The position numbers and the translations under genes are program-made. 54,927 bases of DNA from an uncultured bacterium (GTDB taxonomy: Bacteria > Krumholzibacteriota > Krumholzibacteriia > LZORAL124-64-63): the NCBI GenBank assembly GCA_903912525.1, contig CAIWHK010000019.1, positions 1-54,927 on the forward strand. Direction: 5' to 3'. Every line of letters begins with the position of its first letter. Within the stretch, counting starts at the first letter, position 1. The notes below the pieces were generated by a model that was given only the letters and a program-made list of their open reading frames with translations, was not told the DNA's origin and made no database searches. This document shows, in pieces, positions 18,631 to 29,597 of this stretch.

Positions 18631-19338
18631 ATGCAGCCTACCGAACACAAGCCGTTGCCCCCGGTGATCATCGGGGTGGCCGGGGGATCCGGCTCGGGCA
18701 AGACCACCGTGGCCTACAGGGTCCGCGAGGCCTGCCCGGGCATGACGATCCAGATCGTCCACCACGACTCCTACTATTGGGACAACTCGGCGCTGCCGAT
18801 GGCCGACCGGGCCAAGATCAACTACGACCACCCGGACGCCTTCGAGACCGCGCTGCTGGTCGAGCACCTGCACGCGCTGCAGGCCGGCCAGACCGTCCAG
18901 ATCCCGCGCTACGACTACAGCATCCACAGCCGCCTGCAGGAGACCGCCGTCTGCGAGCCCGCGGACATCGTTTTCGTCGAGGGCATCCTGGTGCTGGAGT
19001 CGCGCGAGCTGCGCGAACTGATGGACATCCGGCTCTACGTGGACGTCGATGCCGACGAGCGCGTGCTGCGCCGCCTGCTGCGCGACACGCGCGAGCGCGG
19101 CCGCACCCTGGAGTCGGTGGTCGACCAGTACCTGAACGTGGTCCGCCCGATGCACCTGCAGTTCACGGCCCCGAGCAAGCGCTATGCGCACATCATCATT
19201 CCCGAGGGCGGGCACAACAACGTGGCGATCGACCTGATCGCGACGAAGATCCGCAATATCATCCGCGAGCGCGACCGGATGCGCGCCCTCGACCGCGAGG
19301 TGCGCACGGCCCGGGAGCAGTCGCGGCCGACCGATTAG
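18631..19338 (+). CDS. udk: Uridine kinase
   Basis: A 235-residue P-loop kinase that phosphorylates uridine/cytidine in pyrimidine salvage. The Walker A motif is GGSGSGKTT (18-26). 'HHDSYYWD' and 'NYDHPDAFE' (near 56 and 69) are the uridine-kinase substrate motifs, followed by 'IPRYDYSIHSR' and 'FVEGILVL'. The acceptor/lid region 'RLLRDTRERGRTLESVVDQYL' is typical. It probably has a leaderless start at ATG 18631 (see promoter). hpt and guaB follow on the same strand, so this is a nucleotide salvage/GMP group. Confidence 0.95.
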   Translation: MQPTEHKPLPPVIIGVAGGSGSGKTTVAYRVREACPGMTIQIVHHDSYYWDNSALPMADRAKINYDHPDAFETALLVEHLHALQAGQTVQIPRYDYSIHSRLQETAVCEPADIVFVEGILVLESRELRELMDIRLYVDVDADERVLRRLLRDTRERGRTLESVVDQYLNVVRPMHLQFTAPSKRYAHIIIPEGGHNNVAIDLIATKIRNIIRERDRMRALDREVRTAREQSRPTD

Positions 19339-21471
<2,133 letters not shown>

Positions 21472-21606
21472 TTCCGGGCGCTCCCCGGTCCGCCGCCCCG
21501 GCCTGCCCGCAACCCGGGCTGCCGGCCGGGTGCCGACGGCGGGCAACTTTTCACTTCCGCCTTTCGTAGGACCACGTTCGAAACCCGTACCCAGGAGGAT
21601 GGGACC

Positions 21607-22359
21607 GTGAAGATCCGTTTTGTCCGCGCCATGTTGCTGATCGTGCTCACCGTCGTCGCGTCGGCCGCCGCCGCGATGGACGCCCCCGAACTGATCGCCA
21701 AGGCCACCGAGGCCATGGGTGGCGCCAAGCTGAAGACCATCTCGAGCCAGAAGGCGACCGGCAAAATTGTCAATCAGGGCATGGAGATCCCGTTCACGAT
21801 GGTGACGGCCCGCCCCGGCCGCCTGCGGGTGGACGCCGCCGTGATGGGCATGAGCATCATCCAGTGCTTCGACAAGACCTCCGGCTGGTCCATCAACCCG
21901 ATGACCGGCTCGCAGGACCCCGTGCCCATGGGCGACCTCGAGATCAAGAGCATGAAGCTGCAGTCGGACATGGACGGCCCGTTCGTCGGCTATGAGGCGA
22001 AGGGCTACACCGTCGAGTACCTGGGCCAGGAGGATGTCGAGGGCACGTCGTGCTACGGCCTGCGCCTGGACACGAAGCAGGACATCGTCATGGACTTCTG
22101 GTTCGACGCCGAGTCGTTCCTGACGATCAAGCAGAACACGAAGATCAAGGTCGACCAAGCTGAGATGGAAGTGCAGAACTACCCCAGCGACTACCGCCAG
22201 CAGGACGGCGTGACGGTGCCGTTCTCGCTGCAGTCGCGCCGGGGCGACCAGGTGCTCAACCAGATGGTGATCGAGACGGTCGAGTTCGGCGTGGCGATCG
22301 ACGACGCGATGTTCGCGATGCCGGCGGCCGCGGCCAAGGCCGACTCGACGGGCAAGTAG
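21607..22359 (+). CDS. Periplasmic LolA-like / outer-membrane-lipoprotein-sorting-type protein
   Basis: 250 residues. Signal peptide at 1-~23 (VKIRFVRAMLLIVLTVVASAAAA). The mature part begins 'PELIAKATEAMGGAKLKTISSQKATGK' and runs as an incomplete beta-barrel: 'EIPFTMVTARPGRLRVDAAV', 'IIQCFDKTSGWSINPMTGS', 'SCYGLRLDTKQDIVMDFWFDAESFL', 'GVTVPFSLQSRRGDQVLNQMVI'. This is the pattern of LolA/LolB-like proteins annotated as 'outer membrane lipoprotein-sorting protein' in many phyla. It may carry lipid or lipoprotein, but it is not classical LolA. The start is GTG 21607 with AGGAGG at 21593-21598. The VPS10-like propeller gene follows after 59 bases. Confidence 0.75.
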   Translation: MKIRFVRAMLLIVLTVVASAAAAMDAPELIAKATEAMGGAKLKTISSQKATGKIVNQGMEIPFTMVTARPGRLRVDAAVMGMSIIQCFDKTSGWSINPMTGSQDPVPMGDLEIKSMKLQSDMDGPFVGYEAKGYTVEYLGQEDVEGTSCYGLRLDTKQDIVMDFWFDAESFLTIKQNTKIKVDQAEMEVQNYPSDYRQQDGVTVPFSLQSRRGDQVLNQMVIETVEFGVAIDDAMFAMPAAAAKADSTGK

Positions 22360-22418
22360 TCACAGAGGCAAGTAGCAACCACCGGACGATGGCCCCCACC
22401 GGGGTCAGGAGGGCGACC

Positions 22419-25400
22419 GTGAGAGGACTGCGCATCTTCGGCCTGCTGATGCTGGCGATCACCTTCCTGCTCCCGGCGGCCGGCCGCGCCGCCGAGGCTG
22501 TCGCGCCTGCGACGGCGACTCCCGCGGCCGACGGCATCCCCATCGGTCCACACGTCTTCGGGGCGTTGCGGGCGCGGAACCTGGGTCCGGCCGTGATGAG
22601 CGGCCGGATCACCTGCCTGGACGCTGTGGCCACCGACCCCCGGTTCATCTGGGTGGGCAGCGCCGGCGGCGGCGTCTGGAAGAGCCGCGACGGCGGCGTC
22701 TCCTTCGATCCCGTGTTCGACGACTACACGCAGTCCATCGGCGCGCTGGCCATCGACCAGGCGCGGCCCGACACGGTGTGGGCGGGCACGGGCGAGTCGT
22801 GGGTGCGCAACAGCGTCGGCGTGGGCGACGGCGTCTACCGCACCGTCAACGGCGGCGACAAGTGGGTCAACCTGGGGCTGAAGGGCAGCGAGCGCATCGC
22901 CGAGATCCTCATCCACCCGGCCGATCCCGCCACCGTGTTCGTGGCGGCGATGGGCCCGCTGTGGGGCCCGGGCAGCGAGCGCGGCGTCTTCCGCACGCGC
23001 GACGGCGGCGCCACCTGGGAAAAGACGCTCTACGTGGACGACACCACCGGGTGCGTCGACATCGCGTTCGATCCCGCCGACCCCTCGGTGATGTACGCGG
23101 CCATGTGGCAGTTCCGCCGCACGCCCTCGTTCTTCACTTCGGGCGGGCCGGGCAGCGGCCTCTACAAGAGCACCGATGGCGGCGCCACCTGGCGCAAGCT
23201 GGACAAGGGCCTGCCCAAGGGCGACCTCGGCCGCATCGCGATCGCCGTGATGCCGTCGCAGCCGGCCACTTTGTTTGCGGCCGTCGAGGCGGAACGTTCG
23301 GGTTTCTACCGCTCGGACGACCGCGGCGAGACATGGCGCTTGACCACCGATGCCCGCGCGGTCAGCGGCCGGCCGTTCTACTTCGCCCTGCTGATCCCCG
23401 ACCCGGCCGACGCCAAGCGCGTCTACAAGGCCGGCACCAACCTGATGGTCACGCGCGATGCGGGCGTCACGTTCGACGGCGTGGGCGGCTGGGTGCACTC
23501 GGACATCCACGCGCTGTGGGTGCAGCCGTCGAACCCGAAGTTCATGATCGTGGGCACCGACGGCGGCATCTACATCTCGACCAACCAGGGCTCGGGCTGG
23601 CGGCACGTGACGAACCTGCCGGTCTCGCAGTTCTACCACGTGACGGTCGACGACCAGCGGCCGTTCAACGTCTACGGCGGCCTGCAGGACAACGGTTCGT
23701 GGACCGGGCCCTCGCGTTCGTCGGGCGGCATCGACAACAGCGACTGGGCGAACCTGGGCGGCGGCGACGGCTTCTCGGTGGTGCCCGACCGCGCCGATCC
23801 CGAGCTGGTCTACTGGGAATGGCAGGGCGGCAACGTCCAGCGCCTGGACCGCCGCACCGGCGACAGCAAGGACGTCAAGCCGCAGCCGGGCCCCGGCGAC
23901 CCGGACTTCCGTTACAACTGGAACACGCCCATCGTGACGAGCCCCGGTGACGGCAAGCGCCTGTACGTCGGCTCGCAGTTCCTGCACCGCTCGACCGACC
24001 GCGGCGACACCTGGCGGCGCATCTCGGGCGACCTGACGACCAACGACCCGGCGCGCCTGAAGCAGGAACAGTCGGGCGGCCTGACCGTCGACAACACGAC
24101 GGCCGAGAACCATTGCACGATCTTCACGATCAGCGAGTCGCCGCGCGACCGCCGCGTCATCTGGGTTGGCACCGACGACGGCAACCTGCAGGTGACGGCC
24201 GACGAGGGCGCGCGCTGGTCTAATGTCGCGCCGAACCTGCCGAACCTGCCGAAGGACACCTGGATCAGCTGCGTGGAGGCGTCGTCCCACGACCGCCGCA
24301 GCGCCTTCGCCACGGCCGACGGCCACCGCGCCGGCGACATGGCCACCTATGTCTTTGCGACCGACGACCTGGGAGCCACCTGGCGGGCCCTGGCCACGCC
24401 CGACGTGGCGGGCCAGGCACACGTCATCCGGCAGGACCCGGCCAACGCGGACCTGCTCTACCTAGGCACCGAGAACGGCCTCTACATGTCGCTGGACCGC
24501 GGCCGCCACTGGGCGCGCTTCGCGGAGGAGTTCCCCGCCGTCCCGGTCTACGACCTGGTCGTCCAGCAGCGCGAGGGTTCGCTGGTCATCGCCACGCACG
24601 GCCGCGGCATCTGGGTGATCGACGACCTGTCCCCGCTGCGCAGCCTGACGGCTCCCGTATTGGCGGCGCCCGTGTCGCTGTTGCCCTCGCGGCCCGCGGT
24701 GCTGAGCATCCCGCGCGGCGAGCAACAGTTCCCCGGCGACTCCTGGTACGCGGCCGGCAATCCCGAGACCGACGCGCGCATCGTCTACTACCTGGCGAAG
24801 CGGCACATGGTCGGCCCCATGAAGATCGAAGTCCTGGCGCCCGACGGTTCGGTGCTCAAGACGCTGCCCGCCGGCACGCGCAAGGGCCTGAACATGGTGA
24901 CGTGGTCGCCGACGCTCAAGCCGCCGAAGGTGGCGCCCTCGCCGGTGATGGACCCGGCGACCGCGTTCGCCGCGGCCGTCGGCCCGGCCGCGCCCGAGGG
25001 CTCGTACCGCTACCGCCTGCTCAAGGGCGAGGAAGTGTTCGCGGGCACCGTCGGCGTCGGCTACGACCCCGACTACCCGCACCCGCCGGTGGCCCGCGCC
25101 GCGCAGCAGAAGGCGGTGCGCGCGCTCTACGACATGCTCGCGCGCATGGCCTACGTCTGCGACGCGGTGAAGGAGACCCGCGTGGCCATCGAGGCCCGCG
25201 CCGGCGACGCCAAGGTCGGCGCCGCGCTGAAGGCCGACCTGCTGGCCCTGGCCGGCGACCTGAAGGCGCTGCAGGGCCGCATCATGGTCGAGGAAGAGGT
25301 CCAGGGCATCAGCGGCCGCAAGGCCCTGCGCGAGAAGGTGGTCGGCCTCTACGCGGGCGTGGCCGGCTTCGGCGGCCCGCCGACGAAGACCCAGGTCGAC

Positions 25401-25556
25401 CGCCAGGCCGGCCTGACGGGCGATCTCGACCGCGCCAACGGCGAGTTCACGGCGCTGACGGGCGACCGCCTGGCCGCGCTCAACGCGCGGGTGCAGGCGG
25501 CGGGGCTCGAGGCCGTGAAGGTGCTGACCGCGGCGGAGCACGCGGCGCGGGAGTAG
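22419..25556 (+). CDS. Exported VPS10/sortilin-like BNR-repeat beta-propeller protein
   Basis: 1045 residues. Signal peptide (VRGLRIFGLLMLAITFLLPAAG). About 35-760 is a large beta-propeller with repeated 'S.DGG..W' Asp-box strands, e.g. 'GGGVWKSRDGGVSF', 'GVYRTVNGGDKWVNL', 'GVFRTRDGGATWEK', 'GLYKSTDGGATWRK', 'FLHRSTDRGDTWRRI' and 'GLYMSLDRGRHWARF'. A C-terminal ~270-residue region with a FlgD-like strand pair ('MKIEVLAPDGSVLKTLPAGT') and a helical tail follows. Proteins of this type are widespread in FCB and Acidobacteria genomes as 'glycosyl hydrolase/VPS10 domain' proteins; no catalytic function is established. GTG 22419 was chosen over ATG 22389 because AGGAGGG (22407-22413) is correctly spaced from it. 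There is no C-terminal sorting motif. Confidence 0.82.
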   Translation: MRGLRIFGLLMLAITFLLPAAGRAAEAVAPATATPAADGIPIGPHVFGALRARNLGPAVMSGRITCLDAVATDPRFIWVGSAGGGVWKSRDGGVSFDPVFDDYTQSIGALAIDQARPDTVWAGTGESWVRNSVGVGDGVYRTVNGGDKWVNLGLKGSERIAEILIHPADPATVFVAAMGPLWGPGSERGVFRTRDGGATWEKTLYVDDTTGCVDIAFDPADPSVMYAAMWQFRRTPSFFTSGGPGSGLYKSTDGGATWRKLDKGLPKGDLGRIAIAVMPSQPATLFAAVEAERSGFYRSDDRGETWRLTTDARAVSGRPFYFALLIPDPADAKRVYKAGTNLMVTRDAGVTFDGVGGWVHSDIHALWVQPSNPKFMIVGTDGGIYISTNQGSGWRHVTNLPVSQFYHVTVDDQRPFNVYGGLQDNGSWTGPSRSSGGIDNSDWANLGGGDGFSVVPDRADPELVYWEWQGGNVQRLDRRTGDSKDVKPQPGPGDPDFRYNWNTPIVTSPGDGKRLYVGSQFLHRSTDRGDTWRRISGDLTTNDPARLKQEQSGGLTVDNTTAENHCTIFTISESPRDRRVIWVGTDDGNLQVTADEGARWSNVAPNLPNLPKDTWISCVEASSHDRRSAFATADGHRAGDMATYVFATDDLGATWRALATPDVAGQAHVIRQDPANADLLYLGTENGLYMSLDRGRHWARFAEEFPAVPVYDLVVQQREGSLVIATHGRGIWVIDDLSPLRSLTAPVLAAPVSLLPSRPAVLSIPRGEQQFPGDSWYAAGNPETDARIVYYLAKRHMVGPMKIEVLAPDGSVLKTLPAGTRKGLNMVTWSPTLKPPKVAPSPVMDPATAFAAAVGPAAPEGSYRYRLLKGEEVFAGTVGVGYDPDYPHPPVARAAQQKAVRALYDMLARMAYVCDAVKETRVAIEARAGDAKVGAALKADLLALAGDLKALQGRIMVEEEVQGISGRKALREKVVGLYAGVAGFGGPPTKTQVDRQAGLTGDLDRANGEFTALTGDRLAALNARVQAAGLEAVKVLTAAEHAARE

Positions 25557-25579
25557 GCGGCGCGCAAACGCGGAAGAAT

Positions 25580-25621
25580 GAGCGGCCCGTCTCCGGTAGG
25601 GAGGCGGGCTGCTCTGGTTTT
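25580..25621 (+). terminator. Terminator after the VPS10-like gene
   Basis: GAGCGGCCCGTCTCC (25580-25594) pairs, with a few mismatches, with GGGAGGCGGGCTGCTC (25599-25614) around GGTA and is followed by TGGTTTTGT. Confidence 0.75.
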
Positions 25622-25633
25622 GTGGGCGGCGGG

Positions 25634-25653
25634 CACTTGCGCCGGCGCAAGTG
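25634..25653. repeat. ACTTGCGCCGGCGCAAGT palindrome, copy 1
   Basis: A perfect palindrome, 20 bp in this copy (CACTTGCGCCGGCGCAAGTG), in the gap downstream of the VPS10-like gene and upstream of the next exported-protein gene. The 18-bp core recurs at 26459 and 30184. Confidence 0.9.
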
Positions 25654-25850
25654 GCGACCGGCTTCGGCGCGCGCGGCCGGCTTTGATCTAAGCCTTTCAG
25701 TAGAAAAACGTTAGTTCGATTTCAATTTGCATTTAAAGCCAGTAGAAATCCGACTGATGATATCGACTTTTGTTATCGACTTCCGTAGCGTCAGGTCTCG
25801 CTGGCGGCCGACAAGGCTGCCTATCGCCCGTTCAACTGGGGGGGATCGAC
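25654..25850 (+). promoter_or_regulatory. AT-rich leader of the small exported protein gene at 25851
   Basis: 25682-25790 is strongly AT-rich for this genome and must hold the promoter, but no hexamer pair stands out. TATCGACTT occurs twice as a direct repeat (25761-25769 and 25774-25782), 13 bases apart start to start, a possible activator-type site. A run of seven G residues just before ATCGACATG serves as the ribosome-binding site. Confidence 0.4.
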
Positions 25851-26381
25851 ATGCATCTTCATCGAACGATTCGCACATGCACGCTCACGCTGGCCGCCGT
25901 CGGGCTGCTGGCCCTGGCCCCGGCGGCGCACGCCACGCAGGTCTGGTCGGGGCGCACTTTCGCCTTCAGCAAGGCGTCGAACGCCGACCCGACCAGGGCC
26001 GTCAACCAGGACCGCATCACGGCGTCGGTCTGGATCACGCGCGCGGCGGCGGCCGGCATCTACAACGCGGCCGCCGAGGCGGTCTATACGCACCTCGTCA
26101 GCCCGGCAGGGACGGAGTGGGCCAGCGGTGATGCGGCAAACTACGCCAGCCTGACCTTCTCCAACTGGGAGACCTGGGCGTTGGCCAACGGCGGGCCTCC
26201 GGCCACCGTCGGCATTCCCGCCTGCGTGCACCTGATCGCCGACGACATCTACATCGACATCGTCTTCGACTCCTGGCAGGCCGTGAGCGGCGGCGCGTTC
26301 TCGTATCATCGTGCGCCGAACCAGGACGTGACGCCGACGGAGAGGGCGACGTGGGGAGCGGTGCAGGCGCTGTACCAGTAG
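25851..26381 (+). CDS. Small exported protein with WGAVQALYQ C-terminal tail
   Basis: 176 residues. Signal peptide at 1-~28 (HRTIRTCTLTLAAVGLLALA, ending APAAHA-T). The mature part ('QVWSGRTFAFSKASNADPTR', 'RITASVWITRAAAAGIYNAA', 'DIYIDIVFDSWQA') alternates strands and short loops. Similar text ('W.G....FTK....D....QD.I...VW.TR', 'D..ID..F.SW......FSY.R') is common in exported proteins of environmental bacteria, but I know no function for it. It ends ATWGAVQALYQ, the most divergent member (Gln for Lys and for the final Arg) of the five-protein tail family. It is monocistronic, between two copies of the 18-bp palindrome. Confidence 0.75.
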   Translation: MHLHRTIRTCTLTLAAVGLLALAPAAHATQVWSGRTFAFSKASNADPTRAVNQDRITASVWITRAAAAGIYNAAAEAVYTHLVSPAGTEWASGDAANYASLTFSNWETWALANGGPPATVGIPACVHLIADDIYIDIVFDSWQAVSGGAFSYHRAPNQDVTPTERATWGAVQALYQ

Positions 26382-26410
26382 GGGCGGCGTATTCCGTTCA
26401 TGTCTGATAC

Positions 26411-26449
26411 GAAGCGACCATGTTCGTCTGGGCGTGGTCGCTTCGCGTT
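26411..26449 (+). terminator. Hairpin downstream of the gene ending at 26381
   Basis: GAAGCGACCA (26411-26420) and TGGTCGCTTC (26435-26444) form a perfect 10-bp stem with a 14-base loop, followed by GCGTTC. The T-run is poor, so termination efficiency is uncertain. Confidence 0.55.
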
Positions 26450-26458
26450 CGGCCGGCG

Positions 26459-26476
26459 ACTTGCGCCGGCGCAAGT
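26459..26476. repeat. ACTTGCGCCGGCGCAAGT palindrome, copy 2
   Basis: An exact 18-bp copy lying 14 bases after the hairpin at 26411-26444 and about 135 bases before the LVIVD-repeat gene. The flanks differ from copies 1 and 3, so only the palindrome itself is conserved. Confidence 0.9.
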
Positions 26477-26613
26477 GGTGCGGCGATCCGAGGGTGTTTC
26501 CATGGTGATTCCGAACAGGAATATTCATTTGACGCGCGGGGGGGGGACGTAGACTCGCACGGCATGCACCCGATTCGCTGGCTTGCGCAATTCCCCTGCC
26601 GTAAGGACATGCC

Positions 26614-28806
26614 ATGCGTACCACCCGTTTTCCGGCCGCGGTCGTCGTCGGGCTCGTGTTGCTCGGCGCGGCGTCATTTGTGAGGGCCGATGCCGGGTGC
26701 GTCGACTACCGGAAATTGCCGCACCAGGTGGGTCAACTGACGATGCCGGGACCTTCGCTCGGCGTCGCGATGGCAGGGCACTACGCGTATGTCGCGAGCT
26801 ACGAGGCGGGCTTCCAGGTGGTCGACATCTCCGATCCCGCGCATCCCGTGACGGTCGGGAGCGTCGACACGCCGGGCGCCGCGCAGGACGTGGCCATCGC
26901 GGGGAACTATGCCTACGTCGCCGACGGCCAGGCGGGCGGCCTGCAGGTCATCGACATCTCCGACCCGGCCCATCCGGTCATCGTCGGCAGCCTCCTGACG
27001 CCGGGCGGCCCGGTCTCCGTGTCGATCTCGGGCCACTTCGCCTACCTGGCGGCGTTCCGAGCCTGCAACGGGCTGGTCATCGTTGACATCAGCGACCCGA
27101 CTTCACCAACGCTGGCAAGCGGCTCGGACGCCTGCGGCACCTATGCCTACGACATCGCCGTCGCCGGGCACTTCGCCTACCTCGCGGACGAAAACCACGG
27201 ACTGGTCGTATTCGACGTCTCCGATCCGTACGCGCCGGTGATCGTCGGTTCGCTCGGGACCGAACAGGAGTACTACGGTGTCGCCGTCGCGGTCGTCGGC
27301 GACATCGTCTACCTGGGCACATGGTACGATTCGAGATGGTATGTCATCGACGCGGCTGATCCCGCGAACCTGGCCATCGTGAACACGCTGCTCGTCGGGG
27401 CTGATCATTTCGTGATCGAGGGACCGTGGGCATACGTCGGCGACTATTCGAGGGGGATCCTGGTCTTCGACATCTCCAACCCCCGTAAGCCCGTGTCGGC
27501 CGGGTATGCGCCGATGCCGGACAAGACGCGCCATGTCGCTGTCCTCGGCGGCATCGCGTGCGTGGCCGCCGGGGAGCATGGCCTGGTCGTGGCGGATGTC
27601 TCGGAACGGGTGGCGCCCGCGGCCATCGGGCGCGGCGAGTTCCCCGGCAACACAGGCGGCGAACTGGCTGTCTCCGGCGACATCGCCATCGTCACGAACG
27701 GGCTCGAGACATCATGTTCCATCTTCGATGTCGCGGATCCCGCCGTACCGAGGCTGCTGGACACGGTCGAACTGCCACAGTACGCGAATGTCGTGACCAT
27801 CGCCGGCACGCTGGCCTACGTGGCGGACTACGACAACCTCCTGGTGATCGATATCGCCGATCCGACGGACGCGCAGGTCGTGGGGTCGGCCAGCCTGGCG
27901 CACGGCTGCGCGTCCCGGATCATCGTGCGCGATGGCTACGCCTGGGTGGCGAACGTGTTGTTCGGACTGAAGGTGTTCAGCCTGGCTGACCCGCGCCACC
28001 CGGTGCTCGTCTCGGAGCTTGCCCTGTCGTACGGGACCCTGGACGTGGCTCTCTCGGGTTCACTGGCCTACCTGTCCGGCTACATGGGTGAACTGTTCGT
28101 CGTGGATATCGCAAATCCTGCTGCCCCGGTCCTGCTGGGCACACTGCCCTTGGCCTGGTATGCCGACTCCGTGGCCGTCAACGGCAAGGTGGCCTACGTC
28201 GCCTGCGAGAACTTCGGTCTCGCTGTGGTCGACATCACCGACCCGGCGCATCCCACCGAGATCGGCTGGGTGAGCACGCCGTTCTACTGTGTCAGCGTCA
28301 CGGTCGCCGGCGATGTCGCCTATCTCGTCGATGATCATGCGGGATTGCTCGTCGCCGACCTCAAGGATCCGCGCGCGCCGCGGTTGGTGAGCGGCCTGCC
28401 GTTCGACGACATGGGGCGGGTGGTCGAGTCAAAGGGGCATCTCTTCGTCACGGTCTGGGAGCAGGGGCTCCTGGTCTACCCGGCGCAGTGCCAATACGTC
28501 GCCGGCAGCGGCGACCCTGGGCCCGCCTTCGCCGGCCTGCGCCTGTCGGCCTACCCGAACCCCGTCTCGCGCACGATGTCGGTCAGCTTCGCGACCAGCC
28601 GCGGCGGCCCGGTGCAGGGCGACATCTACGACGTGGCCGGGCGCCTTGTGCGCCGGTTGCCGGCGACCGAGACGGCGGGCGGTCCGCATCATCTGCAGTG
28701 GGACGGCCGCGATGACGACGGCCGCACGGCGCCGGCCGGCGTCTACCTCGTGCGCGTCACGACGCCCGACGGCGTGGCGACGACGCGGGTGGCGAAGGTC
28801 AGGTAA
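26614..28806 (+). CDS. Exported LVIVD-repeat beta-propeller protein with FlgD-like sorting domain
   Basis: 730 residues. Signal peptide at 1-~25 (MRTTRFPAAVVVGLVLLGAA). About 45-640 consists of 13 LVIVD-type repeats, each with a 'AYVA....GL.VVDISDPA.P' core; the last several are degenerate (VADVSERVAP, VFSLADPRHP). These build one or two beta-propellers. The C-terminal ~85 residues start 'LRLSAYPNPVSRTMSVSF', pass through 'DIYDVAGRLVRRLPATE' and end 'GVYLVRVTT...TTRVAKVR'. This is the same type-A/FlgD-like domain as on the two proteases. LVIVD proteins are cell-surface proteins of unknown ligand. ATG 26614 is preceded by AAGGA. It is flanked by small tail-motif protein genes. Confidence 0.87.
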   Translation: MRTTRFPAAVVVGLVLLGAASFVRADAGCVDYRKLPHQVGQLTMPGPSLGVAMAGHYAYVASYEAGFQVVDISDPAHPVTVGSVDTPGAAQDVAIAGNYAYVADGQAGGLQVIDISDPAHPVIVGSLLTPGGPVSVSISGHFAYLAAFRACNGLVIVDISDPTSPTLASGSDACGTYAYDIAVAGHFAYLADENHGLVVFDVSDPYAPVIVGSLGTEQEYYGVAVAVVGDIVYLGTWYDSRWYVIDAADPANLAIVNTLLVGADHFVIEGPWAYVGDYSRGILVFDISNPRKPVSAGYAPMPDKTRHVAVLGGIACVAAGEHGLVVADVSERVAPAAIGRGEFPGNTGGELAVSGDIAIVTNGLETSCSIFDVADPAVPRLLDTVELPQYANVVTIAGTLAYVADYDNLLVIDIADPTDAQVVGSASLAHGCASRIIVRDGYAWVANVLFGLKVFSLADPRHPVLVSELALSYGTLDVALSGSLAYLSGYMGELFVVDIANPAAPVLLGTLPLAWYADSVAVNGKVAYVACENFGLAVVDITDPAHPTEIGWVSTPFYCVSVTVAGDVAYLVDDHAGLLVADLKDPRAPRLVSGLPFDDMGRVVESKGHLFVTVWEQGLLVYPAQCQYVAGSGDPGPAFAGLRLSAYPNPVSRTMSVSFATSRGGPVQGDIYDVAGRLVRRLPATETAGGPHHLQWDGRDDDGRTAPAGVYLVRVTTPDGVATTRVAKVR

Positions 28807-28833
28807 GACGGCCGCCACTCGGGCGCTTCGCTG

Positions 28834-28842
28834 TGGTACAAT
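28834..28842 (+). promoter_or_regulatory. Extended -10 promoter candidate for the gene at 28888
   Basis: TGGTACAAT (28834-28842) is an extended -10 element (TGn-TACAAT) in the 81-base gap. No -35 match is seen at the expected position. The start site would be near 28849, giving a ~40-base leader containing CGGAGG before ATG 28888. Confidence 0.45.
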
Positions 28843-28887
28843 CCGCCCATCGCGCCCACGCATGCCTCCCACCCGGAGGTCCCGGAC

Positions 28888-29514
28888 ATGTCGAATTCGT
28901 GGCTGAAGTCCCTGCTCGCGCCGGTCGCGGTCGCCGTCGCCGTTGCCGCAGCCTGCCCGCAACCAGTGCAATCCCAGACCGTTGACGTGACCGAGGCCCT
29001 GGTCGTCTATTTCGACGAGGCCGCCACAGTCCGCTCCTGGTACGGCACCGGCCCGGTCACCGCCTACATCATCGCGGGGCCGCTCTACTCGTGGACCGGC
29101 ACGGCCTTCGTCCCCTACCAGCAGCTTGAGGCCTGGTCGGGGGAGATCTCGCTGGTGCCGCAGGTCGGCCGCACCACCGCCACCGTGGTGCCCCGCGGGG
29201 GCGCCGCGCCGGCCGTCATCAACCTCACCGAGGGTCACGCCTTCCTCGATGTCACGCTGCCCACGCCGTTGCCGCTGCACGAGCGCACCGTGGTCGCCGA
29301 CCTGCAACTCGTGGTGACCTCGAACCTGCCCACGATCATCTGCCTCGAAGGCTGGCAGTACCGGGCCGACGGCGCCACGGGCTGGTTCGCGATGTTGACC
29401 AATGGTTCAGATGGTCCGATGAGCAGGACGTGCTTCCTGGCGGGCATCAACACCGCGGCGCCGGTGCCCGTGGCGCAGGGCAGCTGGGGGGCGATCAAGG
29501 CGATGTTCCGGTGA
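28888..29514 (+). CDS. Small exported protein with WGAIKAMFR C-terminal tail
   Basis: 208 residues. Signal peptide at 1-~30 (SLLAPVAVAVAVAAACPQPV, ending QSQ-T). The mature part begins 'VDVTEALVVYFDEAATVRSW' and continues with strands 'YLIAGPLY'-like, 'QLEAWSGEISLVP', 'ATVVPRGGAAPAVINL' and 'VVADLQLVVTSNLPTIICLEG'. The opening (phrase 'A..VYFD..A') and general layout resemble the next gene ('TFAIYFDSGNFTE'), so the two are probably distant paralogues. It ends GSWGAIKAMFR. ATG 28888 is preceded by CGGAGG. I recognise no established family and no catalytic motif. Confidence 0.75.
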   Translation: MSNSWLKSLLAPVAVAVAVAAACPQPVQSQTVDVTEALVVYFDEAATVRSWYGTGPVTAYIIAGPLYSWTGTAFVPYQQLEAWSGEISLVPQVGRTTATVVPRGGAAPAVINLTEGHAFLDVTLPTPLPLHERTVVADLQLVVTSNLPTIICLEGWQYRADGATGWFAMLTNGSDGPMSRTCFLAGINTAAPVPVAQGSWGAIKAMFR

Positions 29515-29597
29515 TGGCGGGCTGTCGCGGGCTCGCGGAATGTGACAGGACGAACAGGTCATCCAAACGCGGTCAATTTCTCCTGGAGGACATGAAG

